From: Pratylenchus scribneri
Taxonomy: Eukaryota > Nematoda > Chromadorea > Rhabditida > Pratylenchidae
Reading direction: 5' to 3'
Length of the DNA: 64,000 nt
NCBI GenBank assembly: GCA_030063045.1
Contig: JAQSEB010000245.1
Location: forward strand, 62,001 to 126,000
Below, one piece after another: positions 22,052 to 56,225 of this stretch; position 1 is the first letter of the stretch; the number at the start of each line of letters is the position of its first letter. The notes beneath the pieces were generated by a model. The model was not told the origin of the DNA and made no database searches. It saw nothing but the letters and a program-made list of their open reading frames with translations. Position numbers and translations under genes: made by a program.

Positions 22052-23036
22052 TACAAAGAAGAGAAGAGAAGAAGAATATTCAAGAAAAAATCGGGTTGTT
22101 TCCAAAATCATTCATTTTTTCCATTCTCACTGTTTGATACCCAATATACACACAAAATTACATGGTTTTTTGGGGCCTTAAAATCTTCTCCCACTCCACC
22201 CAAATCTACCTAAATTTACAATTGGCCTAATGATGAATTTTTGAATTTATTTTTGCACAAATTCCCTCCTTTTAATCCCCACAAAAGAATGTACGGCTTA
22301 TTCCTCTCTTGTCGCTTATTATATTTTTTCTCAACACAACAAAACATGTTATAAATTGAATAAACAATTTTATTAAAATTTTTCATTTTTTTTACTAATT
22401 TTTAAATGATTTTTAATAATCAATAAATTTTTTTATGAATTATTTGTGATTTTGAGAACATTTATGCGAATGTTTTTCAAGAGGTTTATTATACAGATTT
22501 ATGCTTTTTTAAGAAACCAGCTAATCTAAAAATGGACCGTGCTAGCGCGTTTCGTAAATTTATCAAAAATGCGCGTTTCGCAAATTTTCCATTTATTTTT
22601 AAACTTATTATTTTGGCATTATGAATATAAAATTAATAAAAATAAATGCAACAAAACCAATTGAAAAACCAAATACTACTCAATAAAATACTAAATAATC
22701 CATTGATTATCATTTGTAAAATTTAATTTTTGGAATGGAAATATTAAACAAAGATTTATAATAAATAGAATAAATAATTGTTTGTCATGGAATGGAATCG
22801 AATTGGTTGTGGGGACTACTGGGGAAGATATATAGGGATTTTCGAGGCCGATGGGCATGGACCATTAAGCAGTCGATATTTGTATAAAAAAAAAATTCTA
22901 CGATCCAAAATATAACAATTTTTATACAATCCGAATTAAATTAATAACAAAAATTGGTTGGAAATATGTGTTGTCTTTATTCCTTTTAAAATTCCACCAT
23001 CTAAACTGCGACAACACTCAACACATTTTTCTTCCT
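22052..23036. other. Convergent spacer between BAG6-like and RPL31 genes
   Basis: Holds the 3' end of the BAG6-like transcript (AATAAA-type signal with TGAATAAACAATTTTATT near 22360) and, on the other strand, the 3' end of RPL31. A repeat at 22525-22690 recurs in inverted orientation beyond the RPL31 gene. No other gene seen. Confidence 0.6.
22525..22690. repeat. Inverted repeat arm left of RPL31
   Basis: Contains TGGACCGTGCTAGCGCG, TTTCGTAAATTTATCAAAAA, GCGCGTTTCGCAAATTTTCC and ATTTATTTTTAAACTTATTA. The reverse complement of 24290-24485 shows the same blocks in the same order. The two arms are about 1.6-1.7 kb apart and face each other across RPL31. Confidence 0.75.
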
Positions 23037-24183
23037 TCAATCTTCGCTCTCGACATAAACGGTGGTCAATCGCTTGAATGAAGTCACTGGCACATGGGTG
23101 ACCTGAAGAAATGTGGAATTGAATTGAAAAGTAAAATCAAAAATTTGATAACACTTAGAAATATTATTTGAATTTCTAATTCATTAGATAACGAAGACGA
23201 AGCTTATTTTATCGGAACAATTTAATGATAATTTGTAGGATTTTGCTTCGATAATTTTATTTTTTTCATGTTATTTCAAAGCATTTATTACTATAAATTT
23301 AACTTATCAAATTAATAAATCAAAACTTGATAGATTATTTATGTTTAATTAATAAAATACCAAAGTGTAGAGTTTGTGCAATGAGTCCTCGTCATCATTG
23401 CGTCGACGAGATAAACGAACACGGACTCGATAAGGAACATTGCTGATAAATTAGAAAATAATTAAATTCAATATAAAATAAATTAATGGAAAATGGAATA
23501 CCGAACGCCTTGAGACCAAAGGAATTTGTTCAGCCGAGTGTCGATGCGAACATCCGGAGTGCCCATTTGCTTCTCGGCAAATTTCTTCACCTCTTTGATG
23601 GAGCGCGGTGCTCGATACTTGAAACCACTAAATCAAAAAGGGATATTTAATTTTGTAAACGAATGCAAAATTAATTATTTTGGTTTAGGGGTTTATCTTT
23701 ATCCTATCAGCTCACACTTTAATGATAGTATTTAGAACATAGAACTGGTCAAAATGCATTGAAATGTTATATAATTTTTCATGGTTTAGACAAAATTAAA
23801 AAGGTATAACGGTTTAAAGTTTAAACCGATTGTTTTCTTGGTTCAAAACTAAGTTGGAATTGGTTAAACCTAAGGGCAAATTTTATTCAAATGATAGTGT
23901 TCATAAAATCTTTTCAATTGGAATTGGTTTTATAAGGTTGGACGTTATTAGAGGGTCTAGGACAAAACCAGAAACCACTGACCACTAAAAACCGTTTAAT
24001 CTTTTCGTTACTTTAATTGTTTTTTGCCTGTTTTATTTGTCAATAAAGTTTTTAAATAATTATAAAATGCAAACCGTACATTCCATGGATGAGTTTGTGC
24101 ATGTGAATGGTATATTCGCGAGTGACCACCTTGTTCAATGAGTTCTTGTTCTTTTTCTCGTCTCGCTGCTTTTTTGCCGCCAT
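23037..24183 (-). CDS. rpl-31: 60S ribosomal protein L31
   Basis: Four exons (24080-24183, 23502-23627, 23361-23442, 23037-23102) join to exactly 125 residues, the usual eL31 length. Diagnostic segments: [72 protein letters not shown] and the C-terminal [16 protein letters not shown]. It is a component of the large ribosomal subunit near the polypeptide exit tunnel. The basic N-terminus ([15 protein letters not shown]) is as expected. The gene is flanked by inverted copies of a repeat and, further right, by a long palindrome. It has no obvious defects. Confidence 0.97.
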
Positions 24184-24289
24184 TTGCTTATCGTTTTTAT
24201 TTCAATTATTGAATTGATAATTTTTTATTTTCTGAAAATTAAATTATTTACTTTCCATAATTAAAAACAATGTATAAATAATTATCTTA

Positions 24290-24485
24290 ATCTTATTTGG
24301 TTTGGTTCGGGATTCGGGTTTATTTTTAATAGGATTGGATTTGGATTTGTTTTGTTTTATTGGATTTATTTTTATTAAATTTTTAATTAAAAACGCCAAA
24401 AAATAAAATTTAAAAATAAATGGAAAATTTGCGAAACGCGCTTTTTTGATAAATTTGCGAAACGCCACAGCACCAAAATGGACAT
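24290..24485. repeat. Inverted repeat arm right of RPL31
   Basis: Reverse-complement partner of 22525-22690 (blocks GGAAAATTTGCGAAACGCGC, TTTTTGATAAATTTGCGAAACG, CACAGCACCA). It ends only a few bases before the palindromic element at 24491. Confidence 0.75.
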
Positions 24486-24490
24486 CCCGC

Positions 24491-24905
24491 AGGGATCGGA
24501 TTTTTATGTCGCTGGCGTTCCGTTTTTTGTCTTGGCATTCCGTTTTTCATACATTTAATACGGTAATTTTAAAAATCTGTTTTAGTACTTTCCTTCCAAC
24601 TTTTTATCCTCTACAATTTTAGTTTAACAATCGATATGCTCAGAAACCCCCTAAGGGGCGAAATAATGGAATAAAAATCACTAAATTTTCCCGCCAAAAG
24701 ATTTGAATTTTTTTGCCTTAAAGGATCACTTTTCGACCCCTAGGGGGTTTCTGAGCATATCGATTGTTATAATAAAATTGTAGAGGATAAAAAGTTGGAA
24801 GGAAAGTACTAAAACAGATTTTTAAAATTACCGTATTAAATGTATGAAAAACGGAATGCCAAGACAAAAAAATGAACGCTAAATACATAAAAATCCGCTC
24901 CCTAG
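24491..24905. mobile_element. Long palindromic (hairpin) MITE
   Basis: Two arms of about 175 bp are near-perfect reverse complements around a loop of about 60 bp. The inner parts (from CTTGGCATTCCGTTTTTC to AACAATCGATATGCTCAG plus AAACCCCCT) match almost base for base, while the outer 40 bp (GGATCGGATTTTTATG / CATAAAAATCCGCTCC) have diverged more. No ORF or clear target duplication. High arm identity suggests a recent insertion. Confidence 0.85.
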
Positions 24906-25152
24906 ACATAACTCTGGAAAATTTTGCTGAAGCGAAATGGGCCAATTTTTTAAGACCTTTTATCCAAAGTATAAACCGACAAGCGACAACCGAGTTTTTC
25001 ATCATTTCTCATTTTCAAGATTCTTCCATTCTTACAATAAACGCAGTTTCAATGAACTGCAGAGAATAGGCAAAAGCACCGACACAATTAACATTTATAC
25101 TATTTTTAGAGATTAATTAAAAATCAACAAATTTTTCACGACAAACAAAAAA

Positions 25153-27348
25153 ATGATGCAGCGAACCTCATTGCTTTTGAGTGCCACCACCAAAACCACA
25201 TTCAACCGGAACTTTTCTCGAATGACCACATTGCCAACGGCCAGCACAATATCGCGAGCCTCGTTGCTTTTCAACCAACAATTACAACCGCAAAATTTGA
25301 TGACAAAATGTGCATTCTCCGGCACACAAAAATGTTAGTATTTGTACAGGTTTTTTTCATAATAAAAAATTCAAATATAATAATGATATGTTTATTATGA
25401 ATGAAAGTGACATGGAATTAATCAGTCACAGTGAAATAAACCGCCAATTGGTTCAAAGTGATATTAACGATAATTTACAAACGAAATATTGACACTGAAC
25501 TGAAAACCTTAACTTTGGTTTAAAGCTTAAGTTTTACCTTATAACAATCCACCATGACCAAAATAGATTACAGAGGAAAAACTTAAGGTTTATTTACAAA
25601 TCTCATCGGCATTATTTTAGTTCAGGTCAGGTCCTCTTTTTTGTAGAGAAAGGAAAAGTGAAAAGCCCTCTTTTTGGGTCATCAAAATTAAAGTGTTATT
25701 ATTATTAAGGTCATTAGGGTTGAAATTCTTATCCCTGAATGCCCAAACATGTACATGACATGAACCTTTAATCTTGTTGACCCATATTCCCATAGGGTTA
25801 ACGGTTAACTCTTCACTTTTTCCTGGTCGACCAAAAAGAAGGGGACGGACCTAAACTAGTTACTAGTACTAGTTAAGTAAAGATTAGAACTATATTTAAA
25901 ACGGATTAGGTTAAAATAAGTGAAGTGATAAATATACCAATCCTTGATGGTTCTACATGATAATTGGTAATAGTGATGAATTCATTTACTGCTGATGAGA
26001 CTTAACCCATTTTGTAGGTTTTTCGGTGGCACCGGAATTGCAGGAAGCCCTTCGAAAGGAGATCAAAGCGGAACAAGAAATGGAAGAGGACAATTTGGGA
26101 GGCAAAACACCGCCGTCAATTCCCGGCTTCAAAATCACCCGGGACAGAGCCGAATTCATATTGACCAAAATGCATGGGAATGAAAGGTTTATTTTAAACA
26201 CTTGGTCAACTGAATAATGTTTGCGGTTTATTTTAGAATTACGGTCCGCGCGAACGTCAATCATTCGGTGGACATTGATGAGGCCGATGAAATGGAAGGA
26301 ATCGATGAGTCCGCACGAGGCGAGGAAATGCAACATGATGTTGGTTATTAATTATTTTGCTTAATAATCTACTAAAAATTACAGCCGGTCCCGGTCTCGT
26401 TGCCTCCATTCCGTGTTGAAATCACCAAAGGCGATCAACGCCTCGTCTTCTACCTTCAAATGATGAAATCGGATGGGGAGGGCGGATGTAAGTTGCATTT
26501 TTTATACCACCAGGTCAAATGATTACTAAGTTAGAGTTATCTTTATTAGCTTTAAAACCATTTAGATAGAGTTGAGTTGACAGTTGTTAAAAAATAAAAC
26601 ATATTGTTTGCAGAACTTAAGTTTTTAAGAGATAAAATCTAAAGTTTTTCGAATCATTGACATTGAGTATTGAGTTTATCCAAAAATATTATTTGTCATG
26701 ATTTGGCCAAATTTAATGGTATTAACCCATTTGATTTCTACGAATTTTCGGTTTTTTATCAGAAATTACTTTGACATGCACTGAACCATAAGGCATAAGC
26801 CAATCGAAGCATCCTCTGATGAGTTCTATCGACAGGGTATATTTTTTTGGTCTAGGACAAAAGACAAAACCACTGAACCATTTACAATTTCAATATTAAT
26901 CAATTAATAATTAACTAAAAAATATTCCCCCAAAAATCATAGATGACTACAGCATTGAGGAATTTATGATTGCGCCGGCCGCCAAAACTACGGACGAATT
27001 CGAGGAGGTGCCCGAAGAAGTTTATTCCTCATCCGGCAAATACATTGACCCGGTTGGTTGTTTAATTTGTTAACAAATTTTACAGTTTATTTTTTCAGAA
27101 TTTGCATGATTTGCTTTTCCTCCGCTATCTTGAAGAGCGTGGTATCACCACACAATTCTGCCATGATTTGGTCAAATTTGGTGGGTTAACAAATTTAATT
27201 AAATTAACCTATATTATTTTTATAAAATTTAATCAAATTTTTTACAATTTTAAATAATCAATTTTCCTCATTTTTAGCCACCCATTTTGAGCATCAACAA
27301 TATGTGGAATTGTTGGAGAAATTGGAGAAATTTGTTGGCGGAAAATGA
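25153..27348 (+). CDS. C1QBP: Mitochondrial matrix glycoprotein p32/C1QBP (MAM33 family)
   Basis: Seven exons (25153-25333, 26018-26186, 26237-26339, 26385-26487, 26943-27052, 27099-27180, 27278-27348) join to 272 residues, close to human C1QBP (282). The N-terminal 60 residues are rich in Ser/Thr/Arg/Gln and nearly lack acids, as in a mitochondrial presequence. Then come ELQEALRKEIKAEQEMEE, the beta-sheet region with an acidic insert (DIDEADEMEGIDESARGEE), and the family-typical C-terminus (LHDLLFLRYLEERGITTQFC, then ATHFEHQQYVELLEKLEKFV). The family forms acidic doughnut-shaped trimers in the mitochondrial matrix, needed for mitochondrial translation and respiration. Intron 1 (684 bp) carries a MITE-like repeat; intron 4 is 455 bp. 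Confidence 0.94.
25618..25860. mobile_element. MITE-like element in C1QBP intron 1
   Basis: Imperfect inverted ends (TTAGTTCAGGTCAGGTCCTC and GGGACGGACCTAAACTAG) enclose inverted inner blocks GAAAAGTGAAAAGCCC / TCTTCACTTTTTCC and a GGTCATTAGGGTT motif. The inner blocks resemble those of the elements at 10647, 12209 and 52850, so they may form one wider family. No clean target duplication. Confidence 0.5.
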
Positions 27349-28307
27349 AGAACGGATGGATGAATTATTGATTGGAAGAATAAATGGGACCAATTCTCTC
27401 TTCCATGATTTTATGCTTTGTTGACAATAATTTTATTTTATTTTTTGTTAGTGTTCATTTTATCAAATCCAAAAACACAAAATGACACACTTTGGCTTAT
27501 TATAGTTGATTGTTTTTGCACTTTTCAATATTTTGCAGCACTCGATAAATATTTGACAAATGTTTTTGGTTTTTTGTTGGAAGGTTAATTTTATATGGAA
27601 AAATGCGATTAAGAAAATGGGTTTTAGCTTTTTAGTACTCTAACAATCAAGAAACAAGAATATATAGAATAAGTTAACCAGCAGAGTCAGAAAGAAAGTG
27701 GCAACGAAATGGAAAATTGGCTTTTCACTTTTTCATTTTCATTTATCAGCAGGTCAAGAATTAACCTATCAATTTGATTTTTATTTTATTATCCTCCTTT
27801 TCCTTTTACATCATGGATATCGCCAATAGGAACAGCAATAGAGAAAATTAGGCGTAAATTAAATTAACCTTGAAGCCAGTGAAAAATGTGGGCATTCAAG
27901 GAATACTTTACGGTATGGAAAATCTATATGAGAATGAGAACATTACTTCATTAATCTGCTAGTTTTTCCAAATTCAATTGCCAACAACAAATTTATCGAG
28001 AATATTAACTAATCATTTTTAAGAGGTGACTTCTCCAAGAACAGCTCAAAAAAAAAGAAATTTATGAAAAAATAAAAATTTAGAATTGTGAGATTCGTCA
28101 TTTTTGTCCGCATCTTCCATCTAGAGAATATTTAGTGCTGAGAAGACGGCCAAAAATGTCGAGCATTTCTCGGAGAAGAATCCATTTTGTGTGGGAAAAA
28201 TGTTCACCTCTTTCGATTGCCTGCAAAAAGATTTTTGATTAATATTGAAAATGTAGAATATTTTGATAAATTTTTAAAATATCCCAAAATTACAAAAAAA
28301 ATTTATC
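27349..28307. other. Intergenic; 3' end of C1QBP transcript
   Basis: AT-rich spacer following the C1QBP stop codon. One short minus-strand segment (28131-28220) looks like a possible terminal exon and is listed separately. Otherwise I see no gene. Confidence 0.5.
28131..28220 (-). CDS. Possible isolated terminal exon, unknown product
   Basis: On the minus strand a good acceptor (CTTTTTGCAG) is followed by 29 codons ending in TAG. The peptide (EVNIFPTQNGFFSEKCSTF then LAVFSALNIL) has a hydrophobic end. No upstream exon could be found before the R1 repeat begins at 28308, so this may be a gene fragment or chance. Confidence 0.22.
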
Positions 28308-28640
28308 AATGCCAATAATGCTTAATGGCTTTCCTATTTTCCTACTGTACCCACAATTTTTTCCTAATCGTCCCGTCACTTATCAATCAAATATTGCCTC
28401 AATCTACCCTTTGATACCACCCCTTTTCGTTTCCTTTTGTCATTTACCCTTCACATTAAATTATCACATTTTCCCGCACAATTAATAAAGAATAAAGGTC
28501 TATTTCCGCTTATCCCTATCCCGTTTTTGGGCCAATTGGGCTTATTATGTCTCCGGCAAAAGCCCGGAGGGAGAGTCTAGGCGCAACTCTTGTCCCACGT
28601 ACCACTTTTATCCCGAGATCTTAGCCTAGATTAGGACAAA
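28308..28640 (+). repeat. Interspersed repeat R1, copy 2 (uninterrupted)
   Basis: Forward copy with CCTACTGTACCCACAATTTT, ATCAAATATTGCCTCAATCT, TTTACCCTTCACATTA, CCGCACAATTAATAAAGAAT, TTATCCCTATCCCG, TGTCTCCGGC and TTAGCCTAGATTAGGAC. The 3' half is GC-richer and could be structured. No ORF. Confidence 0.7.
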
Positions 28641-29309
28641 TAATAATTTTATTAAATTACTCACCAAAATGACTAAAATTTGATATTCTATTTACACTTG
28701 ACTAGATTGCACAACTTCAGCCGGAAAAATAACATTTTAGATTTTATTGACATTAAAAGAAAGCAGAAATAAGAGGGAAATTATTGCAAAGAATGAAGAT
28801 TGCTCAATTTGAAGATTCCTGAAATAATTTTAATAAATTAATTAAAAAATATTTTAAAAATTACCGAATAGAAAGTGAGGGAGATTTGCATACAAAAAAT
28901 TTATCAAATTTGATTTTGGAAGATTGGAAGTCAAAGCGAAAGAAAAAAGAAGGAATTAATTACATCTAAAAAACAAAAATTAGTTTTTATTTAATTTTTA
29001 TAGCTCATTAAAATGGGGAAATGTTTTTTAGATTAAAAAAGGGCATATTATCAGATAGCATAAAATGTTCAGGGCCTCATTTTTGGCCTAATAAAATGTG
29101 CGTCCCCCCAAACCAATTCCTATCAAATAGCACACTAACAATCTGCCTTTCAAAATGTGGATTTACATTTTTATCAAATGCTCCAATAGTTTTTGGGCAG
29201 AAATTTATTCAATCGGGAATGGAATAAAGTTGAGAATGGGATTGGAGGTATCGGCCCAAGCTGAATAAATAAAATTCAGATTCTCTAGATAAATGGCAAA
29301 AATTGATGG

Positions 29310-29605
29310 AAATTTTTAGAGACCGGCAAAATGTCATCTGCGGGATTCCGGAGCAAAATGTCATCTGCGGGATTCCGGAGCAAAATGTCATCTGCGGGAT
29401 TCCGGACCGGATTTCGGACTGGGTAAATTTGGGCCGGATCAAGCAAAAAAGCTCCGGATTTGGCCGGATTTTTTAAAAATCTCATAAAATGTGCCGGATT
29501 CCGGACCGGATCCAGTTATAAAATTTTTTCTCCGGATTCCGGATTCTAAAAAGGCCGGATCCGGCAAAAATCCGGTCCGGTGCTGGTCTCTAGAAATTTT
29601 GCATT
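29310..29605. mobile_element. MITE-like element with 27-bp internal tandem repeat
   Basis: Inverted ends AAATTTTTAGAGACCGG (left) and CCGGTGCTGGTCTCTAGAAATTTT (right). Inside, a 27-mer (GCAAAATGTCATCTGCGGGA then TTCCGGA) is repeated exactly three times at 29326, 29353 and 29380, followed by many CCGGATTCCGGA-type motifs that read as short inverted repeats. Because 27 is divisible by three, it creates an open frame with a 9-residue repeat (SGIPQMTFC); I regard that as a by-product. Confidence 0.75.
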
Positions 29606-30747
29606 AAATTTTAGTTGAAAATTATAAAAGAAAATGGTCCCAATTTTTAGTCATTTCTTAAAGAAATATGTGATGAATTATATGTAAAATCGTGCCTAAA
29701 AACCTAAAAAGTGTATATTAATAAAATTTGAATTTATATTAAAAAAATATAATAAAAAATTGAAATTTCTGCTTTTTATTTTTGTAGCAATAAATAAAAG
29801 AAATAACACAAAAAGGAATGCGGCTAGCTGGCTTCAATGAATGGAATTGGTGATAAATTTGCCTCCTCCCAAAATTGGCCCATTCATCATTCCCGCAATT
29901 TTATTTATTAAACCCGGATCCTTCTTTGGCCCTCCAAATTCCTTCCAGCCAATGTTAGCAAATATTACATTAATTCTTTGCTTTTCTTATCATTCTTATC
30001 AATTTCGGACTGACTGAAGCATTTTTAGATGGATGTGAATATTTTTTGGTGAATGAAATGGAAATAAAATGAAATTGGAAAGAATAAAATAAAAATTACG
30101 GAACTAGACCAAGGAAAAGTGCAGGCAAATTTCAAGTAAAAATTCGGCCTATAATTTAATTAAAAATTTATATTTTTATATAAATTTGCCGTATTTTTCC
30201 TAAGCTCCGGGATTTATAAATTTCTGTGATGCTCTAAGGGGGCTTTTATTAGGAACTATGGTATTTAAAATTGCCGAAAAATGAAGTCTAATAGAGGTTT
30301 ATATAATTTTAATTGGCCTAAAATTGAAAGCATCAAAAGTACAAGGAAATAAATATTTTGGTTGGGAAAATATTGGGAATGGATTGGGCAAAAGCCAGTC
30401 GACTGAATATTTGGGTGGAAAGAAAGAAATGGCTTAAACCATTTCCCCGTCCAATTTCCCCTTCATTTTGATTTTTGTATGGGTCCCAGACACCCGATAT
30501 TTTCTTGAATATTTGTGAGGTTGATTTTGGCTGCTTTTTGCCTCCATTCATCCATTCTACTTTTATGGGTATGGATTCAAGCATTTCCATAGTAATTTCC
30601 CATTTAACAGTTAGGCAAATAAAAACGGCTAAAAAGTATTTTTTTATTGCCATAATGAATGGTGGGAATATGAATGGTTCAGCGATAAAAATATTCTTCA
30701 CTAAAACCGAGAAAATTAAGGAAATAGTAAATTCATTCATTTTGAAC

Positions 30748-30889
30748 TAGTGTTAATTATCTGGGGCCGGGTAATGAAAAAAGGGTAACGGGTAATGCGG
30801 GTAATTGGGGTTCGGGTGTCGGTCGGGTAATTTGCCCTTTGCCCAAAATCCTTGCGGATACCCGACCCGCCAACGGGTAATTAACCCTA
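30748..30889. mobile_element. hAT-like MITE, GGGTTAATTACCCG family, copy 1
   Basis: Ends TAGTGTTAATTA (left) and GGGTAATTAACCCTA (right); inner part is full of GGGTAA/TTACCC motifs. The flanking 8-mers are TTTTGAAC and TTTTGAAT (7 of 8 identical), consistent with an old 8-bp target duplication. Related to 33270-33668. Confidence 0.65.
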
Positions 30890-31613
30890 TTTTGAATCTT
30901 AAACAAATTCATGCTTCTCGATGAAATTCTATAAATTAACAAAGAAGCATTTAATTTACCATGAAACGCAATAAATTTATTCAGTAAAAATATAAATAAA
31001 AATTTGTATTTTAATAAAAAATTTTTGTTAATTTACGATGTGGATATGGGCATAAAAATTAAAAATTAAATTAAAATTAAATGGATAAGCCGACGGATAT
31101 GAATTGGAGGCGAAATTTTTGGAAATTAAAAAATTGATTTTTATAATTAAATAAAATTAAATGAAACAAAATTAAATGTTTTGATAAATAAATAAAACAA
31201 TTTGACGAGATCAATATATGTAAATTAGATGGGAAAGTAAAGGAAATTGTAGTAGAATTGGGCAATTTAAAATTGTTGATGGATTTTTATAATTTCGAGT
31301 TTCGAAAAATTGGCATAATTTTGAATTGAACAAAAAATATTCACATTAAGGAAATTTATAATATTTTTAATTAATATCTTTGGAAATAAGAATAATAATA
31401 TGAAAAAATTAGCATCAATGAAGAGAAGCTCATTTTAAGCTCCACCTTCCTTTTCCGAATCAAATAAAAAATTGAATACTACAAATAAAATTTAAATAAA
31501 TTTAAACAATTATATAATAATTATTAAATAAAAATTAAATTATGGATAATGGAATTTAAATTTCGTTGCAAATTTTCAATATATCTATTTTTGGCCCCAA
31601 TTTTTGCAAATTT

Positions 31614-54218
<22,605 letters not shown>

Positions 54219-55114
54219 TTTCCACACGAATTAAAATATACAAAAATGGAAATTTTCAATAAATTTAATTCTACAAATTCACTATAAAAGATTAAATAAA
54301 TATAAATAATAAATAATTAGTAAAATTGCGGAAATTAAAGATTACTTTAAATTTAAATAATAAATTTTTGGACTCAATCTTTACTCTTATTGAGGATTTA
54401 TGGGCTTTAATATAGAAAAAGATTAAATAAGATTATATTAAATGAGATTTTTGCATTTAATTTTAATCTACGGAAGAAAATAGAATAAAAAATCAACGGA
54501 TTCTAGCAAGATATTGAAATTTCTTTGAAATATTCTTATAGAAATTTGAATTTTCATTTTCAGGTAAAAATTTTCATTTTTCTGTCATTCAAGTCAAAAA
54601 TGGCCTAAATTTCGATTTTCATTTTTAAACCAAATAAACCTTTTCAATTTATCTTCATAAGAGGTCATAAATTTGTAGGTCTCGCCAAAATTAATGGCTA
54701 ATAAAAATTAGCGGCCTTTCGGCTGCCTTTGATGACAAAAAAGTCGATTCGGCGCACGCAAATTTGGCTGTTTTTATCCGCCTTCTTCCAATTTCGAGGC
54801 CAAAAAGGGAACCAAAAGCAGCAAAAAAGATGAGAAAAAGCAGCCAACTTGGCCTTGGCCGAGAGGATAATGAGAAAGAATGGATTTTTTTCTATTTCCC
54901 TCTGGCGGCGTTCCCTCTCGCCCATTTTCCGTCTTTTCTTTTCCCATTTTGTCTGTTCCTAATTTTTTGTTGGCCGCATTCTTCTGGCCATATTCCCATC
55001 GAGTGGACGAACAAATGAATGGCTTTATGGGGAAAAGACTCGGTGCCCTTTATATTTTCCATTGTGCCGGCGGAATGCCCTGGTCTTTGGGACTGGATTG
55101 AATAAATAATTAGG
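54219..55114. promoter_or_regulatory. Upstream region of ALFY, no other gene supported
   Basis: AT-rich to about 54690, then a more GC-rich stretch (54700-55090) with poly-A/poly-T-free sequence and overlapping ORFs on both strands. None of the ORFs has a recognisable domain. It may contain the ALFY promoter and 5' leader; this is position-based inference. Confidence 0.35.
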
Positions 55115-56225
55115 AAAAACGTGCGGCTTAATTGTCCCTCAAAATGGGCTGAATTTTACATCAAATTTTCCTCTACATCAAAAGGGGCTGAATTTTGCAT
55201 CAAATTTTCCTTTACATCAAAAGGGGCTGAATTTTGCACCAAATCGGGGGAATTTGTTTTTCACGTTGTAAATAATATAAAACGATTTTGGGACATTCCT
55301 GGGGTGCGGGGAAGTAAAAAAGAAGATGCTCGGGATTAGGCCGGATATAGGGGGATTAAGGTGGATATAGGGGGATTAAGGTGGATATAGAGGGATTAAG
55401 CCCAGAAATTGATTGGAAATGACTCGGAAGGCCACTAGAAAGGTGGGTGAAGTATAATTGAGGCCCGGAGAATGCGCGGGATTAGGCCGGATATAGGGGG
55501 ATTAAGGTGGATATAGGGGGATTAAGGTGGATATAGAGGGATTAAGCCCAGAAATTGATTGGAAATGACTCGGAAGGCCACTAGAAAGGTGGGTGAAGTA
55601 TAATAGAGGCCCGGAGAATGCGCGGGATTATGCCGGATATAGGGAGATTAAGGTGGATATAGGGGGATTGAGTCGTTTAAGTCCCAAATAGATGGGCTCG
55701 AGTCCTGTTTTAAGCTGTTTTGCTTTCGACTTCGCGAGATTCCTATGCTCCGAGCCCCTAATCCTAAGCCCCTAGCCCCTAACTAGACTTATCCGGCTTA
55801 ATTCCCCTATATCCATCTTAATCCTCCTATAACCGGCTTAGTTCCGCGACTCTTTCAACCTTCCACTGGCCCGCCGGATAATCATCAATTTCAGGGCTTA
55901 ATCCCCCTTAATCCAAGTATATCCACCTTTATCCGGCGTAATCCCGCGCACTCTACGGGCCTCTGTTATATTTCCCCGACCTTCTAGTGGCCTTAATTTA
56001 TATTTAAATTAATTATAGATATTATTATTGAAAAAATATTTATTAGAAATATTTAGATTGGATCAAAGACGATCATGGATATTTGTGTTGAGAAGAGAGA
56101 AGAGGAATTAATGGGAAAAATTCAAATTCCCGCTCGATTTGATGCAAAATTCAGCCCCTTTTGATGTAGAGGAAAATTTGATGTAAAATTCAGCCCATTT
56201 TGAGGGACAATTAAGCTTTTCCGAT
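55115..56225. mobile_element. Foldback element FB3 with 146-bp tandem repeats
   Basis: Outer arms start with CTTAATTGTCCCTCAAAATG and GGGCTGAATTTTACATCAAA on the left (55127 on) and the exact reverse complement on the right (to about 56215). The left arm repeats a 37-39-bp unit (GGGGCTGAATTTTGCATC, then AAATTTTCC) three times. Inside, a 146-bp unit starting CGGGATTAGGCCGG occurs at 55331, 55477 and (cut short) 55623, itself made of GGATTAAGGTGGATATAGG units; the opposite-strand form of the same unit fills 55780-55960. No ORF with a recognised transposase. AT-only DNA separates the inner block from the right arm. Confidence 0.75.

Larger units (their letters stand above)
28641..31613. other. 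Intergenic region with repeats, no gene supported
   Basis: AT-rich DNA between R1 and the end of the ALFY gene. Two compact repeat elements (29310-29605, 30748-30889) are listed separately. A 135-codon minus-strand ORF at 30333-30740 overlaps a plus-strand ORF and has no recognisable domain. I searched this region for a FYVE domain (RRHHCR-type motif) for the ALFY gene and found none. Confidence 0.5.

Noticed and set aside
30333..30740. 135-codon minus-strand ORF with hydrophobic N-terminus
   Set aside because: A long plus-strand ORF overlaps it, there is no recognised domain, and its composition fits chance in AT-rich DNA. It could be a small secreted protein, but nothing supports that.
55331..55700. 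Possible CRISPR-like array
   Set aside because: The 146-bp repeats are head-to-tail without unique spacers, sit in a eukaryotic genome and belong to a foldback element.
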